Below, one piece after another: positions 7,931 through 17,708 of a DNA stretch of 64,000 bases. The notes below the pieces were generated by a model, which made no database searches, was not told where the DNA came from, and was given only the letters and a program-made list of their open reading frames with translations. The stretch spans positions 248,001 to 312,000 of the forward strand of contig NZ_WHVL01000005.1 in NCBI RefSeq assembly GCF_020622355.1. Direction: 5' to 3'. Each line of letters starts with the position of its first letter. Position 1 is the first letter of the stretch. This DNA is from Vreelandella malpeensis (lineage in GTDB: Bacteria > Pseudomonadota > Gammaproteobacteria > Pseudomonadales > Halomonadaceae). Made by a program: the position numbers and the translations under genes.

Positions 7931-9652
7931 ATGCGCGCCAGCCAACTACTGATCGCCACCCTGAAAGAGACCCCGGCCGATGCGGAGGTCATCAGTCACC
8001 AGCTGATGCTGCGCGCCGGCATGATCCGCCGCTTGACCTCGGGGCTCTATACCTGGCTGCCTCTCGGGCTTCGCACCCTGCGCAAGGTCGAGCGCATCGT
8101 GCGCGAGGAGATGGACCGCGCCGGCGCCCAGGAGGTGCTGATGCCGGCCGTCCAACCGGCGGATCTGTGGCAGGAGTCCGGCCGCTGGGAGCAGTACGGC
8201 CCGGAGCTTCTGCGCCTGAAGGATCGTCACGACCGCGACTACTGCGTGGGCCCGACCCACGAAGAGGTGATCACCGATCTCGTGCGCAAGGAGATCGCAA
8301 GCTACAAGCAGCTTCCCACCACCTTCTACCAGATCCAGACCAAGTTTCGCGACGAGATCCGCCCACGTTTCGGAGTAATGCGCTCGCGGGAGTTCATCAT
8401 GAAGGACGCCTACTCCTTCCATGCCGACGAAGACTCCCTCAAGGACACCTACCAGTCGATCTTCGAGGCCTACACGCGCATCTTCACTCGCCTCGGGCTC
8501 AATTTCCGCCCGGTGATCGCCGACAACGGCTCGATCGGCGGCACCGGCTCCCACGAGTTCCACGTACTGGCAAGCTCCGGCGAAGACGACATCGTCTTCT
8601 CCAACGCCTCGGACTACGCCGCCAACATGGAGAAGGCCGAGGCCTTGGCCGCGCCACTGGGTAGCGACCTCGAGCGCCCCGCCCCGACCCAGCAGATGCA
8701 GCTGGTCGATACGCCCGACGCCAAGACCATCGCCGCGCTGGTCGAGCAGCACGGCCTGCCCATCGAGAAGACCGTGAAAACGTTGATCGTGCGCGCTGCC
8801 GAAGGCGGACTGATCGCGCTGCTGGTGCGCGGCGATCACGAGCTCAACGAAGTGAAGGCAGAGAACCTGCCCGAGGTGGCTGCGCCATTGACCATGGGCG
8901 ACGAGCAGGAAATTCGCGCCGCGGCAGGCGCGGGCTTCGGGTCACTTGGCCCCGTCAACCTGGACATGCCGATCATCGTCGATCGTAGCGTGGCGCTGAT
9001 GTCCGACTTCGGCGCCGGCGCCAACATCGAAGGCAAGCACTACTTCGGCATCAACTGGGAGCGCGACTTGGCGCTGCCCAAGGTGGCGGACCTGCGCAAC
9101 GTTGTCGAGGGCGACCCGTCGCCGGACGGCCAGGGGACGCTGTCGATCAAGCGTGGCATCGAAGTGGGCCACGTCTTCCAGCTGGGCAGGAAGTACTCCG
9201 AGGCGATGGACGCCAAGGTACTCGGCGACAGCGGCAAGACCCTGCACCCGTGGATGGGCTGCTACGGCATCGGCATCACCCGCGTGGTGGCGGCGGCCAT
9301 CGAGCAGAATCACGACGATGCCGGCATCATCTGGCCCGACGCCATCGCGCCGTTCAACGTGGCGCTGGTGCCGATGAACGCCCACAAGTCCCAGCGCGTG
9401 CGCGAGGCATCCGAGGCACTCTACCAGACGCTGGTCGAGGCGGGCTTCGACGTGCTGCTCGACGACCGCGACACCCGCCCGGGGGTCAAGTTCGCGGATC
9501 TCGAGCTGATGGGTGTGCCGCACCGCATCGTGATCGGCGACCGGGGGCTCGACAACGGCGAGCTCGAGTACAAGGGCCGTCGCGACGCCGAGGCCACCAT
9601 GGTCGAGCAGGCGAACATCGTCGCGTTCCTGAACGAACGCCGCGGCGCCTGA
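7931..9652 (+). CDS. proS: Prolyl-tRNA synthetase (bacterial type with editing insertion)
   Basis: The 573-residue protein matches the usual length of ProS (572) and charges tRNA-Pro with proline. It begins [20 protein letters not shown]. Class II motifs follow: motif 1 around [20 protein letters not shown], motif 2 with [19 protein letters not shown], and motif 3 as [20 protein letters not shown]. The bacterial editing (INS/YbaK-like) domain lies between motifs 2 and 3 (about residues 225-400). The C-terminal anticodon-binding domain includes [31 protein letters not shown]. The frame is open further upstream, but 7931 is where family homology starts and AAAGGAAG precedes it. The transglycosylase gene follows 30 bp downstream. 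Confidence 0.97.
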   Translation: MRASQLLIATLKETPADAEVISHQLMLRAGMIRRLTSGLYTWLPLGLRTLRKVERIVREEMDRAGAQEVLMPAVQPADLWQESGRWEQYGPELLRLKDRHDRDYCVGPTHEEVITDLVRKEIASYKQLPTTFYQIQTKFRDEIRPRFGVMRSREFIMKDAYSFHADEDSLKDTYQSIFEAYTRIFTRLGLNFRPVIADNGSIGGTGSHEFHVLASSGEDDIVFSNASDYAANMEKAEALAAPLGSDLERPAPTQQMQLVDTPDAKTIAALVEQHGLPIEKTVKTLIVRAAEGGLIALLVRGDHELNEVKAENLPEVAAPLTMGDEQEIRAAAGAGFGSLGPVNLDMPIIVDRSVALMSDFGAGANIEGKHYFGINWERDLALPKVADLRNVVEGDPSPDGQGTLSIKRGIEVGHVFQLGRKYSEAMDAKVLGDSGKTLHPWMGCYGIGITRVVAAAIEQNHDDAGIIWPDAIAPFNVALVPMNAHKSQRVREASEALYQTLVEAGFDVLLDDRDTRPGVKFADLELMGVPHRIVIGDRGLDNGELEYKGRRDAEATMVEQANIVAFLNERRGA

Positions 9653-9682
9653 TCGGCGCTTTTGGCCAGGCGTGGGGCGAGC

Positions 9683-10219
9683 GTGAAGCGTCGGCTCGTT
9701 TCGGGAGTGGTGCTGGGGCTTGCCCTCGCGCTTTCGCCTGGCTGGGCCGACCTCCCCCACCGCCCGACCTTCGCGGCGGGCGGTGGCGTCGATCATCACC
9801 ACCTGCGCCACTTCCAGGCGCGCATGCACGCGCCGCTCTCCCGCTTCATCGCAAGCACCGAGCGTCGCGAGGCGCTCCTGGCTCGCCTCTACCAGGAAGC
9901 CCAGCTGGCGGGTCTTCCACCGGCGCTGGTGCTGGCGCTGATCGAGGTGGAAAGCGCCTTCAAGCCAGACGCGATCTCCTCCGCCGGCGCCGTGGGCTTG
10001 ATGCAGATCATGCCCTTCTGGGTCGCGGAGCTCGGCCTGCCCCTGGACGACCTGACCGACCCGAACCGCAACCTGCGCTACGGCTGCACGATCCTCGCCC
10101 ACTACCTGGCCGTCGAGAACGGCGACTTCACCCGGGCGCTGGCCCGCTATAACGGAAGCCTGGGCCAGACCTGGTACCCGGAACGCGTGATGCGCGCCTG
10201 GCAGGCCCACTGGCGCTAG
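9683..10219 (+). CDS. Lytic transglycosylase, SLT-domain (exported)
   Basis: The protein is about 178 residues when read from the GTG at 9683, with an N-terminal signal peptide (KRRLVSGVVLGLALALSPGWA). A single SLT domain follows with ALVLALIEVESAFKPDAISSAGAVGLMQIMPFW; the glutamate of the ES pair (about residue 90) is the expected catalytic acid. The YNGS segment near the C-terminus is also typical. Such enzymes cleave the glycan strands of peptidoglycan in the periplasm. A TTG at 9662 would add seven residues. I prefer 9683 because positively charged residues directly precede the hydrophobic core. It lies just downstream of proS and may share its transcript. Confidence 0.85.
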   Translation: MKRRLVSGVVLGLALALSPGWADLPHRPTFAAGGGVDHHHLRHFQARMHAPLSRFIASTERREALLARLYQEAQLAGLPPALVLALIEVESAFKPDAISSAGAVGLMQIMPFWVAELGLPLDDLTDPNRNLRYGCTILAHYLAVENGDFTRALARYNGSLGQTWYPERVMRAWQAHWR

Positions 10220-10234
10220 GCGTATCCCGCAGGC

Positions 10235-10260
10235 AAAAAAAGCCGGCCCCCCGGCCGGCT
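10235..10260 (-). terminator. Intrinsic terminator downstream of the FKBP gene
   Basis: The arms AGCCGGCC (10241-10248) and GGCCGGCT (10253-10260) pair perfectly around CCCC. Read on the minus strand, the stem is followed by seven T residues (A run at 10235-10241). It lies about 130 bp past the FKBP stop and 16 bp past the convergent transglycosylase stop. The tail orientation shows that it serves the minus-strand gene. Confidence 0.8.
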
Positions 10261-10265
10261 GAATC

Positions 10266-10330
10266 GAAGGCTTGCGCCTTCTACCCTGACAAAGCAGTCC
10301 TGTGTGCTGAAAACACCGACTGACAAAGCA
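10266..10330. repeat. Hairpin and 11-bp direct repeats in the FKBP 3' region
   Basis: Between the FKBP stop and its terminator there is a second hairpin, GAAGGC-TTGC-GCCTTC (10266-10281). The 11-mer CTGACAAAGCA also occurs twice, at 10286-10296 and 10320-10330. These lie in the untranslated tail of the minus-strand transcript. I recognise no known element. Confidence 0.4.
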
Positions 10331-10388
10331 AGGTCCACTTTAGCGACTTTACGCCGAAAAACCTTGACCCCGGTCAGCTTCTGCTCGC

Positions 10389-10907
10389 CTAAAGCACCTT
10401 GCGATCCTCGATCTTGGCGTGCTCGGTGCCCGGCGGTAGCGGATGGCCCTTGGCGAGCTCCGCGCGGGTCGCCTCGCGCACCTCGAGTACCTCCACCCGG
10501 TAGTGCAGGGTGTGACCGGCCAGCGGATGATTCAAATCCACCCGCACCCGATCGCCCTCGAGTTCGAGCACCGTGACGATCTGCGGGCCGGCCTCGCCCT
10601 CGGTCTGGAAGCGGCTGCCCGGGGCGAGCTCGGCGCCGCCGAAGGCATCGCGCTTGAGCCACTGCACCAGGGCCTCGTCACGCCGCCCGTAGGCTTCGCT
10701 GGGCGCCAGGGTAGCGCTGAAGACGTCCCCCGGCACCTTGCCGATAAGCGCGCGTTCCAGCCCGGGCAGAATATTGTCATGCCCGTGCAGGTATTCGAGC
10801 GGCTTCTGACGCGCGCGGGAATCGTCCAGCAGCGCCTGGGTGCCGTCCTGCTGGACATCGCTCAATGCGTAGTGCAGGCATACGACCTGATGGGGCGCAA
10901 TCGACAT
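10389..10907 (-). CDS. FKBP-type peptidyl-prolyl cis-trans isomerase, SlyD/SlpA-like
   Basis: This 172-residue cytosolic protein is predicted to act as a prolyl isomerase and chaperone. The FKBP part comprises VCLHYALSD, then EYLHGHDNILPGLERALIGKVPGDVFSATLAPSEAYGRR. The insert-in-flap segment follows (about residues 75-130), with the returning strand VDLNHPLAGHTLHYRVEVLEVREAT. DLNHPLAG.L.F is characteristic of the SlyD/SlpA group. It lacks the histidine/cysteine-rich metal-binding tail of SlyD and ends in a short charged tail, so I do not give it the slyD name. It is divergent from ampG. Confidence 0.88.
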   Translation of the reverse strand: MSIAPHQVVCLHYALSDVQQDGTQALLDDSRARQKPLEYLHGHDNILPGLERALIGKVPGDVFSATLAPSEAYGRRDEALVQWLKRDAFGGAELAPGSRFQTEGEAGPQIVTVLELEGDRVRVDLNHPLAGHTLHYRVEVLEVREATRAELAKGHPLPPGTEHAKIEDRKVL

Positions 10908-11014
10908 GCAAAACTCCTCTCCGGTAAGCTGGTGGTTCGATGGGGCACTAGTCTATCATCTGCGCGTTTTTTCACGGTTTTCGATGACAGGTTTCTTTCT
11001 GGAGTTCGACGTTC

Positions 11015-12373
11015 ATGGCCATCCCCACCCCGAAGCGTAGCTGGCGCAGCGCGCTGCTGGTCTATTTCTGCGCGCCGGTTGTCACCATGCTGTTTCTGGG
11101 ATTCTCCGCGGGGTTGCCTTTCTTGCTGGTGTTCTCGACGCTTTCGGCATGGCTTAGAAGCGACGGCGTCGAGGTCGCCGCCATCGGCTTCTTCGCCTGG
11201 ATCGGCATGCTCTACTCGATCAAGTTCTTCTGGGCACCGGTGGTCGACCGGCTGGCGCTGCCGGGCTTGACGCGCCTGTTCGGCCAGCGGCGCGGCTGGA
11301 TGCTGCTCGCCCAGGCGTTGATCGTGGCGGGGCTGGTCGGCATGGCCGGGGTCGATCCGGTCGGTAACCTCGGCTGGGTGGCCGCCTTTGCGCTGCTGGT
11401 GGCCTTCGGCTCGGCCACCCAGGACATCGCCGTGGACGCCTACCGCATCGAGTCCGCCGGTGACGACCTGCAGGCAGCGCTGTCGTCGAGCTACATCATC
11501 GGCTATCGGCTGGGGCTGATCGCCGCCGGCGCCGGCGCGCTCTACATCGCCGCGCACCTCTCCTGGTCGGCGGCTTATCTTTGCATGGCGCTGCTCATGG
11601 GCGTGGGTGTGCTGACCGTGCTGATTCGCCCGGAACCCGCCCGCGCCTCGCTCGGGCTGCAGCTCGTCCACGAGCCCAGCGTGCGCGTCTTCCTGCGCAC
11701 CAGTCGCGGCAAACCGAAAGCCTATCGGCGCCTCGGTGCCTGGGCGCTGGGCGCGGTGGTCTGTCCATTCATGGATTTCTTTCGCCGATTCGGCGTGAAG
11801 GCGCTGGGGCTTCTACTGTTCATCGCGGTGTTTCGCGTAAGCGACCTGGCAATGGGGTCGATGGCCAACCCGCTTTACATCGACCTGGGCTTTTCGCTCG
11901 AGACCATCGCCACCGTCACCAATATCTTCGGCATCGCGATGAGCATCACCGGCGGTATTCTGGGCGGGCTTCTGGTGGTGCGCTACGGCATCGGGCCGCT
12001 GTTGATCGCGGGGGCGGCACTGGTCATGATCACCAACCTGCTGTTCTCGGCGCTGGCCCTGGTGGGCGATCGGGTGCCGATGCTGGTGGTGACGATCGTC
12101 GGGGACAACCTTGCCAACGGCCTGGCAAGCGCGGTGTTCATCGCCTTTCTGTCGAGCTTGACCTCGAAGGCCTACACTGCGACCCAGTATGCGCTGTTCT
12201 CGTCGCTGATGACGCTGCCGGGCAAGTTCCTGAGCGGGTTCGGCGGGCTCGTGGTGGCCGCCCAGGGCTACGCCACCTTCTTTCTGGTGGCGACACTCCT
12301 GGGCCTGCCTGCCGTGCTGCTGGCGGTGTGGGTGAACCGTGATGCGGCGCTGCTCGGCGCGCAAGAGCGCTAG
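11015..12373 (+). CDS. ampG: AmpG-family muropeptide permease (MFS)
   Basis: This 452-residue inner-membrane protein of the major facilitator superfamily has about 12-14 helices. The family start is clear (GFSAGLPFLLVFSTLSAWLRSDGV), followed by FFAWIGMLYSIKFFWAPVVDR and ATQDIAVDAYRIE. AmpG imports anhydromuropeptides released by lytic transglycosylases for recycling and for beta-lactamase signalling. The transglycosylase gene is 0.8 kb away, but the FKBP gene lies between. It is convergent with the SEC-C protein gene and the stop codons overlap by 4 bp. Confidence 0.87.
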   Translation: MAIPTPKRSWRSALLVYFCAPVVTMLFLGFSAGLPFLLVFSTLSAWLRSDGVEVAAIGFFAWIGMLYSIKFFWAPVVDRLALPGLTRLFGQRRGWMLLAQALIVAGLVGMAGVDPVGNLGWVAAFALLVAFGSATQDIAVDAYRIESAGDDLQAALSSSYIIGYRLGLIAAGAGALYIAAHLSWSAAYLCMALLMGVGVLTVLIRPEPARASLGLQLVHEPSVRVFLRTSRGKPKAYRRLGAWALGAVVCPFMDFFRRFGVKALGLLLFIAVFRVSDLAMGSMANPLYIDLGFSLETIATVTNIFGIAMSITGGILGGLLVVRYGIGPLLIAGAALVMITNLLFSALALVGDRVPMLVVTIVGDNLANGLASAVFIAFLSSLTSKAYTATQYALFSSLMTLPGKFLSGFGGLVVAAQGYATFFLVATLLGLPAVLLAVWVNRDAALLGAQER

Positions 12374-14190
12374 CGGCGAGCGAGCAGCCAGTCGAGCGCG
12401 CCGGGCGTGGTGCGCCACTGGTCGCGCATCAGCGTGCGGTACTGCCACGCCTCGGCGCGCGAGCCTGGATCGACCTGGCCATCCGAATGCGGAAGCGATG
12501 GCTTGGGGCTCTCGGCGCAGATAAGCTCCAAGGCGTGTCGGTTATGGGCCACGGCCTCGTCGAGCGCCTTTTCCGCGGCCGCCTGCTCACCCAGGCGATA
12601 GAGCGCCAGCGTGCGCCCCATCATCAGTCCCAGCACCAGTGAACCGTCATCTTTATCCTGCTGCTCGGTGAGCGCCAGCGCCTCCTGATTGCGGTCATCG
12701 CGCAAGAGCTGGTCGAGCACCAGCTCCTTGAGGCCGAGACTGTCTTCCTGGTCGATCGCCAGCAGCTCCTCGGCGAGCTCGCGGGAGTGCTGGCGGGCGC
12801 CGCGCTCCATGCCGACCACCAACGCCAGGCCCGTGCGCAGCAGCATGACGTTGCTCGCATCGTCCCAGCACAGATTGCCGGGGCCTGCGGCGCGCGCCTG
12901 TTCGAGCCAGCGCGACAGGCGCACCGCCAAGGGTTCGAGCAGGCTCGCCGCCATCCACGGCAGGCTACCGAAGCGGCTGGTGAGCGCCAGGGTCATATCC
13001 TGCACCACCTGCGGCGCATCGAGCCACTCAGGGTTGGCACACAGCGCCGACATCCACTCCACCGCGTTACCCCAGGGGTCGTCGCGAAAGCCAAGTGCCA
13101 CATCGTCGTCCACCCACACCTGAAACTGCTCGTGCCAGGCGGCGAACAGCGTCTCTTCACGCGCGGTAGTGGTGTAGTACAGGCGCTCGCCATTCTCGGA
13201 GGGCGCGATGTCGAGTTTGGGCGCCGTAGGCAGTGCCGCTAGAAGCGACTGCAGCGCGATCAGGGGCGTAGCGAGATCCTCCTCGGCGCTGAGAAGCTGG
13301 TCGGCGAGCGTGGCGCCGGGGTTGTCGGCCAGCGCCGCCAGAAACTCTAGCTGCTCCTCGTCGAGCCCGCCTTGACGGACCAGACGGCGATACCAGAAGT
13401 TGGCCCGTTCGCGCGCTTCCTCCTCGTGGCCTTCGTGAAGCAGCAGCATCGCTTCGATGTAGGCCAGCGTCGGCGAGTCCGGCAGTGCCTGCATCGCCTT
13501 GATGAAGGCGCCGCGCGCGCTGTCCAGATCGTCGTTGTCCAGGTGCATCAGGCACAGGCGCTCGAGCGCCACGCCGCGCAAGAACAGCGGCCCGCGCTCC
13601 ATCACCTCGTCGAGCAGGTCCGCGCGCTTGCGGGTGAAGCCGCGCTCCTGGTAGATGTCCAGGAGGATCTCGAAGGCGGGCTCGGCCTGATCCGGCAGGC
13701 GCGACCAGTCGCTGCCGTCGAACAGCGACTCGAGAATCTGCATGGCACGCCCGGTCTGGCCACTTTCGGCGGCGATCAATCCGGCCTCCAGCAGCGCCTG
13801 GGCCGGCGCGTGGTGGCTATCGAGAGCGGCCTTCAAGGTCGCCCCCTTCCACTCCTTGAGCGACAGCATCCACATCATCTGCGCGGGAATCTCGGTCGGG
13901 AAATCGACCCGCTGGCAGCACTGCTTGTACTTGCGCCCGGAGTCGCACCAGCACGGCTCGTTGCGACCGGGCGTCGCCAGGGGCTCGGCGGCGAAGTCGA
14001 GCCGCTCGAGCGGGGTCTGCGACCAGAGAATCGGCGCAAGCGCCTGGGAGGTCGCCACGTTGCCGTTGAAGAATTCCGCGCCTTCGGCGCGCACCCAGAT
14101 CATGAAGTCCGGGTAGTGTTCGTTCTGCCTGATCGCCGAGAGTGCCCCCGAGGCAAATCCCAGCAGCTGATCGACCCATACCGCCAGCAT
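12370..14190 (-). CDS. SEC-C motif protein with helical repeats
   Basis: This protein of about 606 residues carries a zinc-binding SEC-C motif near residues 75-95 (GRNEPCWCDSGRKYKQCC). A long helical region with TPR-like spacing follows from about 120 to the end, with segments such as ALLEAGLIAAESGQTGRAMQILESL and LALYRLGEQAAAEKALDEAV. SEC-C motifs occur in SecA and in many uncharacterised proteins, where they bind zinc and mediate protein or ribosome contacts. No catalytic domain is seen. I place the start at 14190 because AGGGGAG lies seven bases upstream; ATGs at 14196 and 14229 are less well spaced. Function is unknown and it is probably cytosolic. Confidence 0.8.
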   Translation of the reverse strand: MLAVWVDQLLGFASGALSAIRQNEHYPDFMIWVRAEGAEFFNGNVATSQALAPILWSQTPLERLDFAAEPLATPGRNEPCWCDSGRKYKQCCQRVDFPTEIPAQMMWMLSLKEWKGATLKAALDSHHAPAQALLEAGLIAAESGQTGRAMQILESLFDGSDWSRLPDQAEPAFEILLDIYQERGFTRKRADLLDEVMERGPLFLRGVALERLCLMHLDNDDLDSARGAFIKAMQALPDSPTLAYIEAMLLLHEGHEEEARERANFWYRRLVRQGGLDEEQLEFLAALADNPGATLADQLLSAEEDLATPLIALQSLLAALPTAPKLDIAPSENGERLYYTTTAREETLFAAWHEQFQVWVDDDVALGFRDDPWGNAVEWMSALCANPEWLDAPQVVQDMTLALTSRFGSLPWMAASLLEPLAVRLSRWLEQARAAGPGNLCWDDASNVMLLRTGLALVVGMERGARQHSRELAEELLAIDQEDSLGLKELVLDQLLRDDRNQEALALTEQQDKDDGSLVLGLMMGRTLALYRLGEQAAAEKALDEAVAHNRHALELICAESPKPSLPHSDGQVDPGSRAEAWQYRTLMRDQWRTTPGALDWLLARR

Positions 14191-14366
14191 TGCCATCTCC
14201 CCTGTGTTGAAAGCGCAACAGTCTAGCACGGCTGCCGATCTTCACGCAGGAGGATTGGCGCCGCCCAATGCTGACCGCGCACTTCACCTGAAGGGACATC
14301 GGCACCGATCAGGAGAGCGAAAAGCCGCGGGTGTTCTGGCTCAAGTCGTTGGCCGGCCGAGCCGTC

Positions 14367-15623
14367 TCAACGGGGTGACGCCAAGCCTGCGCTGTCCAGT
14401 AGTGGCGCGACGCGCGCGTGCATGTCCAGGCGTGCCTTCAAGCGCACCAGATTCCAGTAGTGGCCGTTGAGCGCGCGCGAGAGCAAGAGCGTATCTGCCG
14501 GCGGCTGGAGCCGGTCCATCGCACCCCACACCTTGGGCGATAGCTCGCGCAGGCGCCGGTGCACGCGTACGTCGCCGAAATCCTGCTCCCCGGGTTCGAA
14601 CAAGGGGGCCACGCATTCGGCCGCCTCGCGGTAGAGCGAAAGCGGCGCGCCCTGCCCCTGACGCCCGCCCAGCGCCATCATGGCGTCGTCCATCGCCATG
14701 GGGTCCTGGTCCAGCGTCGCTTTCAACAGCCCCATCATCGCCGTGAGCCGCTCATGGGGCACGTCGATCACCGCCCCGAAGTCGTAGATGATCAGTCGCT
14801 GCCGGGCATCGACGGCGAAATTGCCGGCATGAGGATCGGCGTGCAATTCACAGAAGGTGAACAGCTCTCGGGTGATCCAGTCGGCAAGCGTTTGCGCCAC
14901 CGCCTGCCGGGTGGTGTCATCGGCATCTTCCAGCTCGCGAAGCGGCGTACCGTCGACGAAACGCATGGCGAGCACGTGAGGTCCGCAAAGCTCCGGCAGC
15001 GGTTCGGGTATCACTAGCCGCGGCTCACACGCGTAGCGCTCGCGGTAGCGCGCCAGCGCCCGGGCCTCGGCCTGATAGTCGAGCTCGTTGCGAAGCCCGG
15101 CGGCGAGCTCCTCGAACAGCGCATCGAGGCGCGCCTGGGGCACCTTGAACCAGCGCCCCAGACGCAGGATGCGCTTGAGCTGGACGAGATCGCTCTCGAG
15201 CACCTCGGCAAGCCCGGGGTACTGCACCTTGAGTACTACGGTGTCGCCATCATACGTGAGTGCCTTGTGCACCTGGCCCATCGAGGCGCTGGCGAAGGGT
15301 CGCTCCTCGATCTGGCGAAAGTGCGCGTCGAGATCGCCATATTGAAGCACCAGCGCCTCGCGAATGCGCGGCCAGGGCATCGACTCGGCCTGACGTTGCA
15401 AACGCGCAAGCTCCTCGGAAAGATCCGCCGGCAGCAGGTCGTCCCACTGGGACATCACCTGCGCCATCTTCATCGCCGGCCCCTTGAGTTCCGAAAGCCC
15501 TTCGAACAGCGCCTCGCCCAGTGCGCGCCAATCCGCCTGGCCGCCGAGACGCGTCTTGAGCATCGCCCCGCCGGTACGCGCCCCCAGGCCCATCAATCGC
15601 CGTGTTCGTCCACGCTCACGCAT
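14367..15623 (-). CDS. ABC1/AarF/UbiB-family atypical kinase
   Basis: The 418-residue protein has the ABC1 (UbiB) protein-kinase-like fold. A KxGQ-like segment (LKGPAMKMAQ) lies near residue 50 and the alanine-rich nucleotide loop is FASASMGQVHKA. The catalytic-loop and metal motifs are HADPHAGNF and DFG. Family members are ATPases or kinases linked to ubiquinone and lipid homeostasis. This copy is shorter than E. coli UbiB (about 546) and lacks the C-terminal transmembrane helices. It is therefore more likely a paralogue than the ubi-operon gene, and no ubi genes adjoin it. It is divergent from topB. Confidence 0.85.
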   Translation of the reverse strand: MRERGRTRRLMGLGARTGGAMLKTRLGGQADWRALGEALFEGLSELKGPAMKMAQVMSQWDDLLPADLSEELARLQRQAESMPWPRIREALVLQYGDLDAHFRQIEERPFASASMGQVHKALTYDGDTVVLKVQYPGLAEVLESDLVQLKRILRLGRWFKVPQARLDALFEELAAGLRNELDYQAEARALARYRERYACEPRLVIPEPLPELCGPHVLAMRFVDGTPLRELEDADDTTRQAVAQTLADWITRELFTFCELHADPHAGNFAVDARQRLIIYDFGAVIDVPHERLTAMMGLLKATLDQDPMAMDDAMMALGGRQGQGAPLSLYREAAECVAPLFEPGEQDFGDVRVHRRLRELSPKVWGAMDRLQPPADTLLLSRALNGHYWNLVRLKARLDMHARVAPLLDSAGLASPR

Positions 15624-15696
15624 GCATTCACCTCGCTGACTAGTGACTCTCTGTTACCATAGGCGCAATTTTCCGACACGTTAAGGTAAAGCGGGA

Positions 15697-17634
15697 ATGC
15701 GCTTGATCATCGCCGAAAAACCCAGCCTCGCCCGAGCCATTGCCGATGCGCTGCCCGGCGGCGGCCAGCGCCAGGAGGGCGCCATCGTCTGCGGTGACAC
15801 CACCGTGACCTGGTGTCTGGGCCATCTGCTGGAGCAGGCCGCCCCGGAGGCCTACGACCCCGCCGACAAGCAGTGGCGGCTCGACCGGCTGCCGATCGTG
15901 CCTGGTAGCTGGAAGCTCGCCCCACGCGCCAAGGCGCGCGGCCAGCTCGCGGTGATCCGCAAGCTGATCAAGCAGGCCGCCGAAGTGGTACACGCCGGCG
16001 ACCCGGACCGCGAAGGCCAGCTTCTGGTCCAGGAGGTGATCGAGTACCTGAACTATCGCGGCCCGGTATCGAGGCTTCTGGTCAGCGATCTGAACCGCCC
16101 GGCGGTGGCTCGTGCGCTTTCAAAGCTTGCCAGCAACGCCGACTTCCAGCCGCTGTTCCAGGCCGCCCAGGCACGCTCGCGGGCGGACTGGCTCTACGGC
16201 ATCAATCTAACCCGCGCCTGGACGCTGACCGGACGCCAGGCGGGCCATGACGGCGTGCTCTCCGTCGGCCGCGTGCAGACGCCGGTACTGGGGCTGATCG
16301 TCAGGCGTGACAACGCCATTCGCGACTTCACGCCCTACCCGTTCTACCCGCTCTGGGTAGATATCGAGGTGGCCCGAGGACGGCTTCGCGCCTGGTGGGC
16401 ACCCACCGAGCGCCAGCCACTGGACGACCAGGGCCGACTGGTCGAGCGCGCTCCGGCGGATGCGCTGGCGGCCAGGCTGCCCGGCGCCGAGGGCCGGCTC
16501 GCCAAGCTCGAACAAAACGAGAAGCGCCAGAACGCACCGCTGCCTTACTCGCTCTCGGCGCTGCAGGTCGACGCCGCGCGCCGCTTCGGACTCTCCGCCC
16601 AGACGGTGCTCGACGTCTGTCAGAGCCTCTACGAGCGCCACAAACTGATCACCTACCCGCGCTCGGACTGCCGCTACCTGCCGGAAGAGCATCTGCCGCT
16701 CGCCAGAAAGAGCCTGGGCGGCGCCTGCCGAAACGATGCCACTCTTTCCGAGTGGCTCGAGGGGGCCGACTTTTCCCTGCGCTCCAAGGCTTGGAACGAC
16801 AAGCAGGTCGGCGCCCACCACGCGCTGGCCCCGACCGGCAAGGCGGCGGACTTTGCCACACTCTCCGAAATGGAGGCGCAGGTGTTTCGCCTGGTGGTAC
16901 GCAACGTGATGGCCCAGTTCTATCCGCCGCTGCGCACCTTCGAGGTTAAGGCGGAGTTTCATTTGCTCGACGAGGCCTTTCGCGCCCGCGGCCAAAGCGT
17001 GCTCGATCCGGGCTGGAAACCGCTGTTCACCACCAAAGAAGATTCCCCGCCGCTGCCACCGCTGACCCAGGGCGAGCCGTGCCGGACGCGTGAAGCCGGC
17101 GTGGAAGAGAAAGAGACCCGCCCGCCGGAGCCGTTTACCGATGCCAGCCTCATCAAGGCGATGATGAACATCGGTCGCTACGTCGAGGACCCGGAAGTGC
17201 GCCGCACCCTGCGCGAGACCGACGGCCTCGGCACCGAGGCGACCCGCGCCGGCATCATCGAGACCCTGGTGCAGCGCGGGTATCTGGTACGCAAGCAGAA
17301 AGCCCTGCGCGCCACGAAACTCGGCACCGCGCTGATCAGCGCCCTGCCCGCGGCGGTCAGCACCCCGGAGCGCACCGCGCTTTGGGAGCAGCGCCTGAGC
17401 GGCATCGCCGAAGGTAGCGGCGATGCCCGGGCTTTCCAGCAGGCGCTGATAGACGATCTTTACGGACTATTGAAGCAAAGCGATGCAGGACGGCTGCGCT
17501 CTAGCCTGCAAACGGCCCAAGGTGAAGCGGCGGCGCCCGCCAAACGCATCGCACAAGCACGCAAGGGCGCTGGTAAAAAGACTACTCGCCGTAAAAGCAC
17601 TCCCGCGAGGAAGACAACACGTTCCTCTTCCTGA
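15697..17634 (+). CDS. topB: DNA topoisomerase III
   Basis: This 645-residue type IA topoisomerase relaxes negatively supercoiled DNA and decatenates DNA through a single-strand break. The N-terminal TOPRIM domain begins MRLIIAEKPSLARAI, and DPDREGQLLVQEV holds the acidic metal ligands. GRVQTPVLGLIVRRD and the catalytic tyrosine segment LITYPRSDCRYLPE follow, then GAHHALAPTG and GLGTEATRAGIIETLVQRGY. Length is close to E. coli TopB (653). The C-terminal 45 residues are Lys/Arg/Thr-rich and may bind DNA; there are no zinc fingers. It diverges from the ABC1 kinase and converges on the LysR gene. Confidence 0.95.
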   Translation: MRLIIAEKPSLARAIADALPGGGQRQEGAIVCGDTTVTWCLGHLLEQAAPEAYDPADKQWRLDRLPIVPGSWKLAPRAKARGQLAVIRKLIKQAAEVVHAGDPDREGQLLVQEVIEYLNYRGPVSRLLVSDLNRPAVARALSKLASNADFQPLFQAAQARSRADWLYGINLTRAWTLTGRQAGHDGVLSVGRVQTPVLGLIVRRDNAIRDFTPYPFYPLWVDIEVARGRLRAWWAPTERQPLDDQGRLVERAPADALAARLPGAEGRLAKLEQNEKRQNAPLPYSLSALQVDAARRFGLSAQTVLDVCQSLYERHKLITYPRSDCRYLPEEHLPLARKSLGGACRNDATLSEWLEGADFSLRSKAWNDKQVGAHHALAPTGKAADFATLSEMEAQVFRLVVRNVMAQFYPPLRTFEVKAEFHLLDEAFRARGQSVLDPGWKPLFTTKEDSPPLPPLTQGEPCRTREAGVEEKETRPPEPFTDASLIKAMMNIGRYVEDPEVRRTLRETDGLGTEATRAGIIETLVQRGYLVRKQKALRATKLGTALISALPAAVSTPERTALWEQRLSGIAEGSGDARAFQQALIDDLYGLLKQSDAGRLRSSLQTAQGEAAAPAKRIAQARKGAGKKTTRRKSTPARKTTRSSS

Positions 17635-17708
17635 TATTGCTGGTTCCCCTACAGGGCAGCTATCAGTGCTGATTGTCATTGATAAAAATAAAGATAACGG
17701 TATAACTG

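Noticed and set aside
8942..10210. 422-codon minus-strand frame opposite proS and the transglycosylase
   Set aside because: It is the complement of conserved proS codons; no family features and rich in Arg/Gly/His as typical shadows are.
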